Shown: positions 37,975-49,200 of the stretch, piece by piece
How positions within the stretch are numbered: the first letter of the stretch is position 1
Layout: the number at the start of each line of letters is the position of its first letter
Assembly: GCA_001600415.1 (NCBI GenBank)
Contig: BCJX01000004.1
Location: 298,220 to 362,219 of the forward strand
Length of the DNA: 64,000 bases
DNA from: Pascua guehoae
Taxonomy: Eukaryota; Basidiomycota; Tremellomycetes; Trichosporonales; Trichosporonaceae
Direction of reading: 5' to 3'
Notes under the pieces: model-generated
Database searches by the model: none
What the model was told of the DNA's origin: nothing
What the model saw: the letters and a program-made list of their open reading frames with translations, nothing else
Program-made: the position numbers and the translations under genes

Positions 37975-38822
37975 CGGGGCAGGTGTAGATGTGCGTGGTG
38001 GATTTGTAATATCCGTATTATGGAAGGAAGTCAAAGATGAATGAGCGATTAAGCATGGCGTGAGCATGTTGCCGGTCCGACATGGGCGTTCCACACTGGC
38101 TCACAAGCTTGGAGGGAGTCATTGAGGTGAAGAAGGGCAGCGTTTGCGAGGATGGCCACCTGCAACTGCCTTGGCTAGAGCAGAAGAGAATATGGAACAG
38201 GGGCGGCTCCGTGGCATGCCACCAACAGCCAGCATATTGTCCATGGCGACGGACGACGATTCACACAAGTCAGTAGCCAACGACCCTCACCTTGGATGTG
38301 TGTAGCATGACTCGTCATATGCATGGGGGATTCCACAGTTTTCTTCAGGATGGGTGGTATTGCGGTCGTAACGTACCATTTGATGACATCCGACCTCCGA
38401 ACGCGGCTGCTGGTTAGAATCTCGACGAAGCCCCCGACGTGTAGGCGCCAGGGTCAGAGCAAACCCCCTGCGACGCGCGGCCGTGCTTGTAGTAAGCGAC
38501 GGAAGAGTGGATATGAGGTCTCTTTTTGCGCTCTCTTTTCGCAAAACGTCGGTGACACTTGCGGGATCTGCTAGAACAGTCCAGCCCGGTTCAGCGACTG
38601 GCAAACGATGTAATCTTCTGCCTTCTTCAGCACAGTTCCAACCACCATGTTTTTCGGTGTTTGGCAACGAGAACGGACTTCTAACCTGCCTGGCATTGAT
38701 AGGGGCAATGTGCTCTACAATGCAACGGTATGCGTACAACATGGCCTCTACTTGTATGTTCTAAACGTTTACTCGCTCTCCAGGCCCACCATATTAATGC
38801 CCACTGACCCAACCACTGACGC
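37975..38822. other. Convergent intergenic sugar porter / SNF8
   Basis: No gene is recognised. It holds both 3' ends. Confidence 0.55.
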
Positions 38823-39662
38823 TCACGCATCGGCAAAGTCGACGGCGGCGACCAACCACACTGTGCTAATTTCGTCCTGGGCATCGACCCACGCGAGTCC
38901 CTCGCGCAGGACGGCGTCGTCAAGGGCAGTCCTTGAACGGACGGCCGACCAGCCCGTCTTGTCGGCGACGATGCGCTCGGTGAGGCGCCCGCCCGTCTCG
39001 CTCGCGAGGACGAGAAGCATGCTCTGGTCGGTATCGAGTGCGCGGGGCACTGAGCGAACAAACGTCGTTCCGCCGACAGAGTGGAAAGTGTAACCTGCGC
39101 GGAGGGGGTGGAGGAGTTCGAGCGCGCGCCGAATATCGTCCTCGGTGACTGTCGCTGGGTCGACGGGGGTCTTTGGCGGTTTGGCAGGCTTGCCATCCTT
39201 GCCCATCGCCGTGGGTGGTGGTAGTGGTTGTGGTGGTGGGGCGCCGCCTCGTCGCATGCGCTCGACGCGCGCAATCAGCTCGCCCATCTCGATGACGCCG
39301 CCGTTGAGCTCGCGCGTCGACACGCACACGTCGACGACCTGCAGTGCGAGCTCGCACGACCACTCGCGCAGGCCCAGCGTGTCGACCCACCAGCCCCGCC
39401 CGCCGCCCCCGGAACCCCCGGACCCGAGGGGGTCCACACCGATCGCCGCGCACATCTTTTGAAACTGGTGCCGGAACGCCGGGTCGGCGCGGATGTCGGT
39501 CCGGTGCTTTGCGGCAAACGCCACGAGGGCGGTGCGGAACGACGCCAGCGACGACTCGAGGTGCGTCACCTGTGTCGCGGTGAGGGACGTCGAGAGCTGC
39601 GAGTAGGATGTCGCGGCGGCAGAGTGCCGCGCTAGCCCCGAGATGCCCACGCCCTTGCGCAT
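38823..39662 (-). CDS. SNF8: ESCRT-II subunit SNF8 / Vps22 (EAP30)
   Basis: Component of the ESCRT-II complex at endosomes, needed to sort ubiquitinated cargo into multivesicular bodies and, in many fungi, for Rim101 pH signalling. A single exon of 279 residues starts MRKGVGISGLARH, a hallmark of Vps22/EAP30. FRHQFQKMCAAIGVDPL is the next conserved helix, and the C-terminal winged-helix part includes GWSAVRSRTALDDAVLREGLAWVD. Two insertions expand it: a Gly-rich stretch near 80-88 and a Pro/Lys-rich stretch near 136-157. Its 5' end is divergent from EOS1. Confidence 0.95.
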   Translation of the reverse strand: MRKGVGISGLARHSAAATSYSQLSTSLTATQVTHLESSLASFRTALVAFAAKHRTDIRADPAFRHQFQKMCAAIGVDPLGSGGSGGGGRGWWVDTLGLREWSCELALQVVDVCVSTRELNGGVIEMGELIARVERMRRGGAPPPQPLPPPTAMGKDGKPAKPPKTPVDPATVTEDDIRRALELLHPLRAGYTFHSVGGTTFVRSVPRALDTDQSMLLVLASETGGRLTERIVADKTGWSAVRSRTALDDAVLREGLAWVDAQDEISTVWLVAAVDFADA

Positions 39663-40882
39663 GGTGCCGGGATGGGTCGAGTGGGAGTAGTGAAAGATGG
39701 AGGCCGCGCACGTGCGCAAACGCGAGGTGGGAATCAGGGGGCTCGGAGGGACAAGATGTATTGGCGAGGCTTGGCAGAGTAATTCAAGCAATGTGATTAG
39801 GTGCGAGAATGACAAAGGATGAATAGAGTAGAGAGAAGCGAGGTGGAGAGAGGGTTGATGACGATTGTCCAAGAGGGCCAAGACTCGATAAACTAGGGCC
39901 TCATGGTTGATGGGCGCCAGGTGGAGTCGGCGGACGGGGTGGCGTCACTACTGTGTGCGTTGTTAGTGTTAATCTCTCGTAATCGTAATGGGCGCACTAA
40001 GTATTAACCGTGTAACAATCAAATGTTATTGGCTGTAGAAATCTCGAAACACGGAGATTGGATTAAAGTCCGTGGCCCCCTTGGCCCTCTGCTCTGCAGA
40101 TCTCTCTCTCTCAGATGTCGTCGATTCTCAGCCTTCTACAGTAGCAGCAGCAGCAGCAGCAGCAGGTGCACTAAAGAGTGTCAGTGCCAGGAACACCAAC
40201 CACGACATCTCACCATTCTACGTCTCCCCTCGCCCTCCCGTCTCCGAGGCTCCCCACACCACTACTGGTCCAAGCCCCCCAGTGTCCACTTTATCATCAC
40301 CACCCCCCGCCACGCACTACCACCCACCGACCTATCATTGTCACTTTTGGAGCACCAGTCGCACCGATTTGCGACCTCGTCCTCGGAGCCATCGATTCCT
40401 GCGGCCCCACAAACTGGGCAATCTCGAGTGAGTGTTTGGCTCACTACCGCCTCTTTTTCCCAGCGTACCTGCTTATCGCGAGGGAGCACGAGCACGATTG
40501 CTACTAGATCACGCCACACAACGCCACGCAACGCACAACGCAGACACTTTGCTTTGCTTGGTTTGCTTGCTTGGTTGCTTGCTTGCTTGCTGCTGCGGCC
40601 CGTACCGTTTACGCCTCTGCCCCACGCCCCCTATCTCGCCGCTCGCCACCGCTATCAACGTTTAATTTACAGCGCAGAGGGGCACAAGGTATCACACCAT
40701 TCCATCCGAAGGGTTCTCGTGCCTAGGTGGCTTCTACTCTCGTTCTCACCTTCTCATCACCGTGGAGAGTGGGTGGTAACCTTTGCATCAAGTCACTCTC
40801 CCGGCACCACGTCCCACGCCCGCCGCCCGCCGCCCCGCCAGCAATGTCCTCGGCCTAAATCCAACGCGCGCGCCGCTCGACC
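39663..40882. other. Divergent intergenic SNF8 / EOS1 with microsatellites
   Basis: Contains an AGC trinucleotide run (40143-40165) and a TTGC tetranucleotide tract (about 40555-40593), both upstream of EOS1, plus CT-rich sequence. Probably includes a long EOS1 5' leader. No gene is recognised. Confidence 0.55.
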
Positions 40883-43800
40883 ATGTCGCAAGCTGTTGGC
40901 GTAGCTGCCCCCGTGCCAGTGCCGCTGCTGGCGGCGTCTGTACCTGCACCTTCACCTACAGCTACGTCTGCCTCTGCAGCCGCGACTGCGTCGACGTCTT
41001 CCAGTTCCCCACCCTCGCCTCCCGCGTCTGCGACTAGCTCTTCTTCTTCTTCCTCTCCCATTCGTCACGCCGCCGTACCCCGTCCAACTCCCTCGAGAGA
41101 TACAGCAAGTGCACCCCCAAACGCTTACTCGTTGTCAACGAGCAGCACCACTGCGTCGTCGCCTCCTCCCTTGCCGCGTTCCACCACCTCGTCGCCCCTG
41201 GCAGCCTACCCCGAAACAGCCTCTGGACAAACGCGAACACGGCACGGACGCGCAAGTAGCGGCAGCGGCGACCGCCTCCCTTCTCCTCCAGTGCCATCAT
41301 CACTGTCTCCCATGTCGACAATCGCCGTCCCAGCCATGCCCATGGGCGGCATGGGTATGGGACTTGGCTCGCACGGCGCGATTCCATCCCTCCCCGACCT
41401 CCCCACTGGCTCTCCACCGGGCATGGGTGCGTCTGGGTCATCCGGCCTCATGCTCTCCGGACCCGGGGGCGCGATCCCGTCCATCCCTACGATCCCCTCT
41501 GTGCCTTCGGTCCCGACATTGCCATCACTCCCGGCGCCCGCGTCCTCATCCGGCCCGGCACCCAACGGCGTCCCTGCCTCTATTCCCGGCACGGTTCCAA
41601 ACGGCCCCGCTCTCGCTCACCAGCTGTCTGCGCACCTCGCGGCCCTTCGTCTATCATCATCCCGCAAGCTCTCGCTCTCCAAATCTGCGCCAACGTCTCC
41701 ACTCGCGCGCCCCACACGCGATGGCCTCCACGGTCTCTCGGCGCTCAGTACCATTGCACCCATCGACATGGGTGCTACAAGCAGCTCCAACGTGGGGGCT
41801 TTGGCCGCGCCAGTGTCCCTCGGTGCGAATGGGAGTGGAGGCGGGGGTGTAAACACACGCACAAGTGGAGGCGGACATCACGGCCACAACGGTAGCCTGG
41901 GTAATGGCCCGGCCATGGATGCAAGCGGCAGTCTCGGCCCTGGGCTCACCGCACACGGCCTGGCCCAGCAGGGACAGATGCAGCCTCCCAACATTCGCAT
42001 ATCGCCCGAAACGCAGATGCGAGCACTCCGGCACTCGCCCGAAATTTTAAAACCGCTCTCGACTCTCTCGCCAGCGCCAGTAGTACCGGGCACCAACGGG
42101 CGTGCCGGCAGTTCGGCAGTCGGAGGGGCGGCGCAGCTGCACCCACACGCAGCCCATGGCCACTCGCAGCCACATGGACAGCCACACCCACATGCACCGC
42201 AGCGCAGCGTGACGGTTCCGCAACCGGGACAGCAAGGCTCGGCTCCACTTGCCGTATCGGTGTCGTCGGGATCATTGACGCGCCGCCGCTCGCGCTCGCG
42301 AATCTCATCGTCTTCGTCGGACACGTCCGAGACGAGCGTCGACTCAGACTCGACATTTGTCCCTGGGCGCATTCGACGGCACCAGCATTCGCGCTCGCAG
42401 CCAGATCTGAGCGCGCTGCGCTCCCGCCTCGTCGAAGGATGGGCCGACGGTGTGATGCGGACGCAGCTCGAGGAGCGCAGGGCTCGCGGTGCTGCCGCAG
42501 CACAAGCGCAAGCGCAGGCTCAAGCACAGGCGCAGGCAGCGCAGGCAGCGCAGGCCGCACACGCTCAGGGCAATGTTGTGCGCCGGCGAAGCCATGGGCG
42601 CAAGACACCGCCCGCACGGTCGATATCGCTCCTGCCGTCGGGCGCATCGGGTTCCCAGTACCCGGCAACATTTGCGTCCGGAAGCGCGTCAGGCTCGGCC
42701 CTCGGCTTGCGACACGTGTCGCCCCGGCAGAGCATGGTGTCGATCCCACACCTGACGCCATTGACGACCGTGGCGCGCGATCCGCTTTCTGACGACTCGT
42801 CGTACTCGTCCTCACGGCCCCTGGGCGGTATGACAGGGAGTGAGGATGCTGATGATGACCTGGAAAGCACGAGCACGGACTCGCCATCGAGCGGGAGCCT
42901 GAGTTTCTCGCCCAAGCGGCACCGACACGCCCGCCAGCGTGCATTCTCTGGGGGTGCGGACAAGCAGCCACGCACCGGCCCGGCCGCGCTGGGCCTGCTC
43001 CTGGAGCCGACGCCGAGCGCAGACGAGCAGGACGCGACGCGGCGCAGCATCGACATCAAGGCTGCCAGCATCGAGGCGCGCTTCCGTCGCTCGTCGCTGC
43101 TCGGGTTCCGCTCCCTCGCGGTCGTGCCTGCATGCTGGGGCGTGGCCGTGCTGGCACACGCGTTCATCACAGGCGCGCTGTGGTACGACGTGTGGCCGTG
43201 GGGCGTCGACTTTTCGCGTGAGACGCTCGAGCGCCTTGTCGCCGGCGGTGACACTTATGAGGGCGTGTATGGGCCCGTGCACCGAGGTGACATGCTGCTC
43301 GCAATTGCTTGGGTACGTCCGAGCCGACCTCACCGACAGAACACAAGCTAACCCCTTCCTACAGGCCTTTGTCACAGCCCACTTTTGCTTCAAACTCACG
43401 ACGGGTCTGACCCACCGCTGGCGCGCCTACTACTCGCTCCCATCTACGCTCACGCGCCTCGTATCCCTCCAGTGTCTCTGCTGGCCCGCGACCTACATTA
43501 CACTGCGGTTCCTCGGCCCCCGCCGCCCCCTCCTCGCGTGGGCCGTCATTGGCGTCACCACGGGCTTTACCCGCACTGTCCAGATGTGGGTCACGTCTAA
43601 CGTCCCCGGACGCCCAAGCAAGCGCGAGCGTGCGGGCATGTCGGCCAACTCGACCGATGCCGGCGGCGACATCACCCCGGGTCCCACGCGCAGAGATCGA
43701 GATCGCTCCTCGCCGCCCCGCTTCCCACCACGCGGACCGCCCCCGCCGCCACCCAGTCACATCAAGGGATGGCGCAAGTTTACGTATGGCCGGAAATGGG

Positions 43801-43907
43801 ACTGGGCCCGCGTCGCATCCGAGGTCGCGTGGAAGGTCGGCGCCATGCTGCTCGTTACGACAGTGTGGCTCTTTTGGCGTTTCGAAGAAATGGGCGGCAT
43901 GGCGTAG
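40883..43907 (+). CDS. EOS1: EOS1 family membrane protein with very long disordered N-terminus
   Basis: Two exons (40883-43312, 43365-43907) give 990 residues. The C-terminal part, from about 722, matches the Eos1 family: FRSLAVVPACWG, then GLTHRWRAYYSL, LVSLQCLCWPATYITLRFL, LLAWAVIGVTTGFTRTVQMWVTSN and a last hydrophobic helix near the end. S. cerevisiae Eos1 is an ER membrane protein linked to N-glycosylation and oxidative-stress tolerance. The first ~720 residues are low-complexity Ser, Pro, Ala, Gly and His sequence with several SP sites and a Gln/Ala run near 535-560; this is far longer than the yeast protein (about 370 residues). The start ATG sits near the beginning of the open frame, and a shorter isoform from an internal ATG is possible. 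Confidence 0.85.
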
Positions 43908-45318
43908 GTGCGCCACGCCCATTAGCCGGTGGGACGGCGTGACCATACCGGGATTGGGAGACGGGCGGCGCTGGCGCGTCGCGTCGGTGCGCCTGCCTTG
44001 TTGGGTTGTGCTCCCAGCCCATGGGCGCGTCCATCTCACCGACCATTCATCCAGCCCACTGCCAGGCCTGCGGATCTCGTCAGGCCTTGGACCTGGGAGT
44101 CACCAAGCCTTGGAACACACCGAGGCGATCTGTCGCGCAGAGCCTTTGCATTAGGACCGAGCACATCTTGCCCACAGAGCCCGAGTTTCCGATCCGACCT
44201 CGTCCACCAATCCCACGGATCCCGGCGCAGAGTCCCTCCCGACATCACCGACCCCCCGAGCGATCTCATACCGAGCAGATCTCCACCGAGATGACTCCGC
44301 CCAGCCACCGAGCCGCCAAACCATCGATAATGCGGCCTCGTTCACCATCAGCCACCATGCACATGCACTACACATTCAGTACCCGGCCCCACGCTCCGAA
44401 ATGTCCCTTCTGTCCGGACACACCACATTGACGCTCTCGCCCGACACTTTGCTACCTTTCGATCTCGTACTTTCAGCCCCCGGCTCTCATTTTTTATATA
44501 TTTTTTGTCTTTCCCCCGGCCGCCACAGCACAGCATTACATATTGTACACTAGGACGACGGCATGCACGCACGTACATGTCGGTGGTGGGCAGGTTTAGG
44601 CCTGGGTTGGGTGGGTGGACTGCGGAGGGTTAGGTTGCCGAGGGTTAGATTGCGTTTGGTTGCTGGAGCAGCAGGCCCGGGCGGGTCGTGGTCAGCCTGG
44701 GCACCAATTCACCAAGAGGAGGGGATGTCAAAGCCCAGACATGCACTGCATGGCTGATCTGCAGAGCAAAGGTGGAGCACGGCTCCTGGCTGTGCACTCT
44801 TGGACGTCTGCCCTCGATCACTCCACATACTTCTCGACTCGACCTAACAAAACTTCAACAACCGTTCCCTACCACGGCCTTTGCCTTCAGTAGTCAGCAG
44901 ACGATTTGGCAACAACGTAATACTCGCAGCCACGTCGCGTCTGCAATATCCCACTGCACCCCTGCCCGTGCTCGCGCGCCGCAGACCAAATCTAATTCAT
45001 GACACGGCGCAGCCGTATATCGCCAGTGTCCTTCCCTGCACCCAAGACACGCACGCGCGTGCCCGCATGGGCGTGCCTTGGCGTCCCTTCCGTTTTGTAT
45101 GTACATCGTTTACAAGATTGACCTTCCCGGGCCAGTGTTCGAGCCATTGGCACTTAATGTCTGTCTGTGTGGCGTTGCGTCCCGTGTATGCTTGCAATGC
45201 ACAGACGTGCGCGTCCGAGTCATTTGACAGACTGGGCCTGTTCGCAACTCGAAACCCCACGACTGCGCGGTTCCACGGGTACGGCCACCGTGTCCTCGTG
45301 CGTGTGCGTGAGCGTCTT
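43908..45318. other. Convergent intergenic EOS1 / RhoGAP-GNA1
   Basis: 1.4 kb, unusually long for a convergent gap here. I see no coding gene. A TATATATTTTTTG stretch near 44494-44506 could lie in a polyadenylation region. Confidence 0.5.
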
Positions 45319-46290
45319 CTACTGCTCGCTGCCAGGGACGGGCGGTGTGACTGTCATTGGCGGGGCAGTGGTCGTGGTCGGGAACGTGTATGTCACCGAC
45401 GAACCCGTCTCCGACTCGATGGCGCTCTCGGTCTCGGCCTCGGTGTCGGCGTAACCCTGGTAGGCCGGGTACGCAGCCGTCGCAGGGGCGAGGGTGTCGC
45501 CTGCGCCCGTGCCCGTGTCCGTGCCCGTCGCGCCCGGGCGTGCTGGGAGCTTGGGGCGCTGATCGCCACTCAGAATCCACGATGGCGGGCGCGACGGCGG
45601 GAGCGTGGATCCAGGCGCATAGTAGGCCATCTGGCGGCCGCGCATCTCGAACCCACACTTTTCGTAGAAGCCTGTAGGATGTTAGTTGACGCACCGACAC
45701 CCGACACCATATGCATTTCCAACGCTACGCCCACATTGCACGTCCCACATCCACTACACACATCCGCACGGCGGCACAGGCGTGTGCGCCTGCGGCAGCA
45801 GGGGCGTGGGCAGCGGGTGCTGCCCAGCGACCGCGTACTCACCAGTCTTGGACTCCTGGCAGTCGAGAATGACCTTGTAGCACCCAAGTCCCACAGCGAG
45901 CTCGCGCAGGCCAGTCACAAGCTTCAAGCCCAGGCCGCGTCCCTGCACCGCAGACGAGACGACAATGTCCTCAATGTGTCCAGCGTATCCACCGCCACGG
46001 ATAAACTTGCGCTCGACAATGAGCGTGCCCGACGCGACAATCTCGTCCGTGCTGCGGTTGATAATGACAACAATGTAGTACGTGTCGGGCGTGTTCTTGA
46101 GCGCCATAAAGAGCGACTCATACACGCTCGGCGCTAGGGGTGGCGACGGCGACAGGTTGGACAGGAGACCAAAGTGGGACCGCAAAAGGTCGTCCTTTGC
46201 CAGCGGACGCACGTGCAGGTCCTCACCCACGGTGACGTGCATGGCCTCTGGAATATACGCAGGGTCAAAGAGGAGCTCGAGAGACTCGTC
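45319..46290 (-). other. GNA1: GNA1 module of the fusion gene
   Basis: This part alone looks like a complete glucosamine-6-phosphate N-acetyltransferase, beginning near LLFDPAYIPE with an internal ATG at 46242, the acetyl-CoA loop QGRGLG and the terminal GFYEKCGFE block across the last intron. A tail of about 100 residues rich in Thr, Glu and Pro follows, absent from yeast Gna1 (159 residues). If the gene is really two units, this is the second one. An ATG at 46638, inside the preceding intron, is also in frame with it. Confidence 0.8.
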
Positions 46291-49200
46291 GGGTGTGAAC
46301 CTTGGCGCAGGGTAGCGTTCGGCACCAGCAACCGTTAACAAGTCATCAGGAGGAAGAATGTCCACCCGAGTGCGGGCGCTTCCATGGTTGACCGCGCGGG
46401 CTGGACCCGGGCCGCCAGCTGCGTCTCGGTTGTCTGTCTCGGCGTTCTGGTTGGCCTCAAACGAAAGGGGCGTCCCAACAGATGCAGGGGCCGATGGCGG
46501 CGAGTCGAAGAGGAGGTCAGAGTACGTGATAATGTCTTCAAGCACAGAGTCCTTTCCTTGCTGCATCATCACAGCGATGGCATTAGCGGGCACATCGTGG
46601 GGGCCAAAGACGACCGAGTCTGGGAATGAGTATGCCATGCTGCGATATGTGCGTCACCACTCACGGAAGACGACAGCGAGGTTCTTTGCGTCCATCTTGT
46701 TCTCTGCTGCGCGCGCAGCGACACGGGTGAGGTGTTGAATAATGGCCCGGAAGGTCGTCTGGTGGATTGGGGCAAGGCGGCGAAGACGGCCACGGAGGTT
46801 CGAAAAGTTGCTCGAGATATGTGCTTCTGCAAAGAGTCAGTGCGAGCCGGATTTGGGGGGGGGGGAATGTGGGTGTTTATTGTTGGTGTGGGAAGCGGGC
46901 AGTGCGATTGGCGTGGGCGGGAGTGTTGGTGGCAGTTAGGCTGTGGTGCGTTACACCGCCCACTGTCCACCAGCCAAAAGTGGGCACTTTCGAAACAGAC
47001 CACGTACCGCGGCTCTCGGTGAACTTGACGCGCTCAGCGTAGGGTAGAGGGAACAGCGGCTCTGGCAGCTCGCGAAGGTATTGCTTGAGAATGCCGCCGA
47101 TACTGTACACGTCGAGCGTGTCTGCAAACACAAACGCATCCTCGTTGAGTTCAATGTCGCGTACGAGCTGTTGTCAGCAAAGATAACAGGAGTAAAGGTG
47201 TCGAGGCTTAAGGGGGCCACAGACACTGCCCCATGCGTGTCACCGTCACACGCCACACACACATACTATGCCTGCTCTTCACTCACCTGCTTGATTGTCG
47301 CCTGCCTTCCGCTAACACGGTAGATGCCCTCAGACGAGAGTCCGCGCGCCTCGACTGCGGCAATGCACTTTTCGACAATGAGCGGTGGGCGACCGTGGTC
47401 ACCGCCCTCACCACGCGCAAAGTCGTAGTCGGTCAAGCTCACACCGAAGATGAGCGAGCGGCACACGCCCACGTAGTAGTTGTCATAGAGCATGGGGGCC
47501 GACCGCGGGGCACGGGGGAACTTGGAGCGGAAGAGCATGGCTTTGGAAGTGTAAGCATTGGTACCGAGGTGAGGGCGAGTTGGGCACTGGTGTGACTCAC
47601 TGTCCGACTCGAGGTTGATCTGGTGGATAGCGTCTGTAATGACATCTGTCGACTGTGCGAGAGTCGCGCCCGTTGCGCGGGCAGCATCGGTGAACGCGCG
47701 GAGAGTGTCCAAGAGTGCCTTGTTGAGGTCGTCGTTGAACTCGTTCAGGCTCTTGAGTGCGCTCTCCTGGAGCCTGTCGCGGCGGAGACGGAGCGACTCG
47801 CAGTGGAACACACCCGTGCGGTACGCCTTGTCGGCGTCTTCTGCCTCGCGCTTGACCCTGGTGCCCTTCAAAGGGCCGACAGACCGAGTCGAGCCCGTGG
47901 TCGAGCCGAGGCGGCTGTGGGAACGGAGGCTGCGGTCGTCGGTGCTCATGCTGCTCAGCGAGGTCATGATCGACGCGTCGTCGCCACCGCCAAAGCGCTG
48001 CATGATGGCGCTAAAGCCTTTCTTGCCTTGGGCGGCGACATCGCTCAGCACCTCCTTGCCGCGCGCCTCGACGGCTGCGAGCGAGCCTGAACCCGAGCGC
48101 GCACGCCCGTGTACAGGGATCTGCATCGAGGCCTGCGGCTGCTGCTGCACCTGGGGGACTGACGACTGCACCGGCTGGACACCCCGGCTCGGGCGCCGCG
48201 AGTGATTACGAGGCGGCAGGGCCGGAGGCTGCAGCGGTGGCTGCGGGGCAAGAGGCTCCTCGGCTGCAAGCGACAGCGACGGCGCCGAGAACGTTGGGCT
48301 GATGAGCGATGGTGGTGCCGCCGAGGACGGCGTAACGGTCGATCCAGGAGGGCTGGGGTCCGAACCACGGCTGGAGGTTGTCGAAAGAATGTTGAGGCTT
48401 GTGCCGCTCGCGTTTGCATGGCTCGTCATTCCCGGCGAAGCAGGCGACAGCGGGTGGTGCGGAGACTGGGGGTGTGTTGGGGACGACGACGCCGACGCCG
48501 CCAACACGTAAGGATGGGGCTGTTGCATCACTGGTGGGTTGGATTCGGATAAAAGCTTTTCCTGCTTGGCAACTGCGGCTTCTTGGCGCTTGTGGTCCTC
48601 GACCGCAGTGCACTTGTTGTCGTATGTGCGTTTGAGTTTCGGTACCTTTGAGAACGCATAGTCCTCGTATGACTGCTGGTCAGCTCGGCTCGGTGTCGGG
48701 CAGCGGTTGACGCTGGTCGGTAGACGAGGGAGTATAGCCGGCGTAGAGCAGCTGTTCGTAGCTGTAGACTCTCTCCTCAACAGCATGCAAAGTGCGCCGC
48801 CCACACACTGCTCAACGTGGCAGCCGCTCGCACCACACTTACAGAGGTAGCCTGTTTGAGGTCGTCCGCAATCCTTTTGCTGATCCTGGCCTGGGTATCT
48901 CGAACGGCGATGAGGCGCGCAACAACCCTCTCTTTCAAGGCATTGACAAACGCCTCTCGCGCGTCCATCTCGCGCTGGGTGTAGTCGCGGACCTCAATCC
49001 AGGCGCGGCGCGCCGTCGACCGCTGTCCACGGTGCTTGGTACTGTGGTGTGAGCGCTCGACGTCTTGGAGGAAAGCGCGCGCGAGGGGGTATCAGGGAGC
49101 AGAGTGGCGGCGGCGGGGTGACAGTTGACGAGCACGAGCACGAGCACGAGTGCAAGTGCGATCGTAGACAGAGCATTGCGTTTTTTTTTTTTGGCTTGGC

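Noticed and set aside
44881..46137. Long + strand open frame over GNA1
   Set aside because: Mirror of the conserved acetyltransferase coding strand; composition explained by GC-rich codon use on the other strand.
46636..46638. ATG at 46638 as the normal start of a separate GNA1 gene
   Set aside because: The residues that follow it are the conserved C-terminal part of the RhoGAP domain, so it is better explained as intronic; kept only as a possible alternative start.
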